Source: Paracoccus sp. C2R09
GTDB lineage: Bacteria > Pseudomonadota > Alphaproteobacteria > Rhodobacterales > Rhodobacteraceae
Length of the DNA: 64,000 nucleotides
Direction of reading: 5' to 3'
NCBI RefSeq assembly: GCF_018860625.1
Contig: NZ_JAHKQB010000010.1
Location: 217,239 to 281,238, forward strand
The translations under genes were made by a program, and so were the position numbers. Shown here one piece after another: positions 61,943 through 64,000 of the stretch; position 1 is the stretch's first letter; each line of letters starts with the position of its first letter. The notes below the pieces were generated by a model. The model did not search any database, had not been told where the DNA came from, and saw nothing but the letters and a program-made list of their open reading frames with translations.

Positions 61943-62439
61943 CGGCAATAAATTCGGTTTTTGAAGTTGATCAGGTTTGATACTGCGCCCAACGCTTGCC
62001 AGTAGACCAAGTGAGGAACTTTGAGGCAACGTGGGGACGCTTGATCCCGTAGTGAAAGAAAGTGTGCGTTATGCCAATTGCGGCAAGCTCAGAGAGTTTG
62101 CACTGAAACCGCCATTTGTGGGGTGCTTCGTGAAGGTCCCGATAGGGCCGACTGTGCCCCTTGCCCGCGCTAAGCGTCAAGGTCAGCTATGGGCCGAAAG
62201 CGCGGGTCTTGGGCTCCCACGACCAAGCGGCGTCGCCAATGGCGGCAGATTGATGTGGTAGGTCAAGAGCCCTCCGCGGTCATTTGCATAAATGGCATGA
62301 CGCTAAATTGCCGTAGCGCAGCCAACCAAGCAAAGCTTTCACTATATGGGTCCTGGGCAATGCCGGAACACGGCATAAAGGGGTGAATAGCCCCGTGTAT
62401 CTCGGACGCCTTCTTCGCTAGTTTTGAAGCAGGAAGGCC
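61943..62439. other. 497-bp non-coding stretch upstream of the AAA_13 gene
   Basis: Holds the AAA_13 leader and, at its right end, the apparent left terminus of the IS3 remnant (TGAATAGCCCCGTG from 62384). A 69-codon minus-strand frame (61971-62180) has no recognisable domain and is not called. Nothing else is supported. Confidence 0.55.
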
Positions 62440-62919
62440 ATGATGAGCAGCAGCAAGTTCAGCGATGAGTTCAAGCGGGACGCGGCCGCGCAGATCACCG
62501 AGCGGGGTTCCCCGGTCACAGGAAATCGCCGCCGTGCGCCGACGGATTGGCTATCGGCGCATCGGGCTGCTGCTGGAGCGCAGAGGCATGCTGATGAACC
62601 CGAAGAAGCTGTATCGGCTCTATCCTGAGGAAGGGTCGTCAGTTAGGCGCAGGCGCGGTGGCAAACGGGCCAGTGGAACGCGCACGCCAATGCCCTTGGC
62701 CCTAGAGCCGAACCAGCGCTGGTCGCTGGACTTCGCGGCGGACACGTTCGGGGCGAGTCGCGCAAGTTCCGGATCCTTGCGGTGATCGACGATTGCCGCC
62801 AAGAGAACCTGTGTCTGGTCGCCGACATGAGCCTCCCTGGCGCGTGGGTGGCCCGGGAACTGGATGCGCTTGTCAGGGTCTACGGCAAGCCGGCTTGTAT
62901 CTCCATGTCCCCGAAATAG
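62384..62919 (+). mobile_element. IS3-family insertion sequence remnant
   Basis: The left end (TGAATAGCCCCGTG) and the start of the transposase genes remain; the right half, including the DNG part of the DDE core, is gone. It shows past transposition into this patch. Confidence 0.75.
62440..62919 (+). pseudogene. IS3-family transposase (orfA/orfB) pseudogene
   Basis: An orfA-like start (SSSKFSDEFKRDAAAQITERG) jumps, by an internal deletion and frame change near 62510, directly into orfB sequence (GYRRIGLLLERRGMLMNPKK; PNQRWSLDFAADTFG). A second frameshift near 62760 is needed to continue (KFRILAVIDDCRQENLCLV; VARELDALVRVYGKPACI), and the gene ends before the SDNGTE motif. The first catalytic Asp (SLDF) remains but the rest of the DDE site is lost, so it is inactive. 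Confidence 0.85.
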
Positions 62920-62923
62920 AGCT

Positions 62924-63199
62924 TCATCCGCTCGCCTTGCCTCCGGGAAGGCGGCGCGACGATTTGTGTGAAGTGGATACGCCTCCCAGCTGTGCGAACC
63001 CAAGTGTGTCCGCGATGGAGAGAGCGAGGCCGAGGTAGCTCTTACCCTTGCCGTTCTCAAGCTCGCCGATGGCGCGACGATTGGCCCCCACCAGCATCGC
63101 CAGCTTGTCTTGGGTGTAGCCGAGCTCAAGACGGCGATCCCTGATCCGCCGGCCGAACGCCGCGGCGAGGCGCAGTTCAGACGCCGTCATCTGTCTCAT
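62924..63199 (-). CDS. HipB-like XRE-family helix-turn-helix regulator
   Basis: Small DNA-binding protein (91 aa from the chosen ATG; alternatives at 63190 and 63253). The XRE helix-turn-helix RIRDRRLELGYTQDKLAMLV is followed by GANRRAIGELENGKGKSYLG, typical of HipB-type antitoxins. No HipA kinase or other toxin is adjacent, so it is an orphan or the partner was lost with the IS insertion. The C-terminal tail is short and basic. Confidence 0.78.
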   Translation of the reverse strand: MRQMTASELRLAAAFGRRIRDRRLELGYTQDKLAMLVGANRRAIGELENGKGKSYLGLALSIADTLGFAQLGGVSTSHKSSRRLPGGKASG

Positions 63200-63520
63200 A
63201 ATCTGTGTCTTTCGCTTCGGGGGCGAATATGTGGAGGGCGCTTGGATAAGCAACCTTCAGCGCGAACAATGTGATACGTTGTCGTAACAGTCAACCGTGC
63301 TGCCGTGAGAAGTTACGTTGTCATCGCATCACTGAATAACCGCGCCAATCGTTCGCAGAGCTGCCGCACGCGCGCCGAAACTGATGCAGATCGCACGAGG
63401 GGCAGCAATCCGAAAGCTGCACCGCAGCATGAAGATAGTCTAAGAAATATCCGCTTTAGGCCGAATTGGCCAAAACGCTCCCTTAGGGTGCGGGAGGGCG
63501 GGTAGGGCCACTGGCACAAG

Positions 63521-64000
63521 TTACTTAAAGTCCTTCGTCTTCACACGGATCGTATCGAGATGCAGGTCGCGGGTGAACATGTCGCGCGGCCTTGGGTGGC
63601 GTGGATCGGAAGTGGTGCTGCCGTGATGAAACTCGTCATCTCGGCCGTGCGGTAAAGGGAATGCCGCACGATTTCCGACACTGGCAAGCGCCGCCGAAAG
63701 GTCGGTCATGTGTTCAACGACAAAATGCACGACGTCGCCCTCGCGCTGTATGCGACCGCGGGCCCCAATCATGCCGGCCGAGAGAATGGTTCGGCGATTG
63801 GCCTCGAAGATCTTTGGCCAGACAACGAGATTGGCGATGCCGGTCTCGTCCTCCAAGGTGATGAACATCGTGCCCTTGGCCGAGCCGGGCCGCTGGCGGA
63901 CCAGCATAAGCCCTGCCACTTCGGCGCGATGACGGTGCGGCAGATTCATCGCTTCCGCGCAGGTCATGATACGGCGCTTCGCCAGATCGCTACGCAGGAA
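63521..64000 (-). CDS. dnaE2: Error-prone DNA polymerase DnaE2 (ImuC), C-terminal part, cut by window
   Basis: C-terminal 159 residues of the damage-inducible alpha-subunit homologue that works with ImuA/ImuB in mutagenic translesion synthesis. The frame runs off the right edge (FLRSDLAKRR then MTCAEAMNLPHRHRAEVAGL). The OB-fold segment LVRQRPGSAKGTMFITLEDE and the tail with LPHGRDDEFHHGS, then TRDLHLDTIRVKTKDFK, are diagnostic. The gene end looks intact; the upstream part is not visible. Confidence 0.92.
   Translation of the reverse strand, partial: FLRSDLAKRRIMTCAEAMNLPHRHRAEVAGLMLVRQRPGSAKGTMFITLEDETGIANLVVWPKIFEANRRTILSAGMIGARGRIQREGDVVHFVVEHMTDLSAALASVGNRAAFPLPHGRDDEFHHGSTTSDPRHPRPRDMFTRDLHLDTIRVKTKDFK

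Noticed and set aside
61971..62180. 69-codon minus-strand frame upstream of the AAA_13 gene
   Set aside because: Only a vague impression of natural protein sequence; no domain, no clear ribosome-binding site, and it overlaps the longer AAA_13 start option.

Overview
The window looks like core chromosome of a high-GC alphaproteobacterium of the Rhodobacteraceae/Paracoccaceae, close to Paracoccus by overall feel. This rests on protein families and gene order (phoH-ybeY-corC, an ispDF fusion, a SUF operon with two extra membrane-protein genes, an NDUFS4-like complex I gene, a gene-transfer-agent lysis pair, CtrA-type TTAA-N7-TTAAC boxes) and on strong G/C bias at third codon positions. I recognise 63 protein-coding features, of which two are cut by the window ends and one is a decayed transposase. 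I found no tRNA, rRNA or CRISPR array.

Layout. 0-9 kb: end of an Mla lipid-transport operon, phoH-ybeY-corC, a lipase-like hydrolase and a sterol-carrier protein on the opposite strand, then an RNA helicase, an S4 RNA-binding protein and ferredoxin. 9-15 kb: carD, Mn-pyrophosphatase, a HAD hydrolase, a MaoC hydratase, ribF, a small Fe/Zn-cluster protein and threonine aldolase. 15-20 kb (minus strand): cinA, pgpA, ispDF, purL, a candidate small RNA and a LysR regulator. 20-30 kb: fused indolepyruvate oxidoreductase, murI, and cytochrome c maturation genes ccmE, ccmF and ccmH, with a GTA endolysin/holin pair between ccmE and ccmF, then paaG. 30-34 kb: c-di-GMP signalling genes (a PleD-like cyclase, and an HNOB protein translationally coupled to a second cyclase). 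34-46 kb: trpS, an apparently dead rhomboid, murJ-glnD, an LppC lipoprotein, rsmI-yraN-gshB and comM. 46-57 kb: coaBC running directly into the SUF iron-sulfur operon, an amino-acid oxidase and uvrB. 57-59 kb: an I78-like lipoprotein, Cu/Zn superoxide dismutase and the NDUFS4-like protein. 59-63.3 kb: an accessory patch with weaker codon bias, holding an AAA_13/RloC-like ATPase, a broken IS3 element and an orphan HipB-like regulator. The right edge holds the C-terminus of error-prone polymerase DnaE2.

Main observations. (1) Two perfect TTAA-N7-TTAAC CtrA boxes, one upstream of the GTA lysis pair and one between comM and coaBC. They suggest that GTA release and DNA uptake/recombination in recipients share CtrA control here. 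(2) A compact minus-strand small RNA candidate (about 83 nt) upstream of purL, with its own promoter, a 5' hairpin, an exposed ACCTCC anti-Shine-Dalgarno-like segment and a canonical terminator. (3) Five of seven convergent gene pairs share their stop codons within one tetranucleotide. (4) A rhomboid-fold protein lacking both catalytic residues. (5) An HNOB-type sensor whose proximal-His position is Pro, coupled to a diguanylate cyclase. All functional statements rest on reading the sequence by eye; no database search was run.
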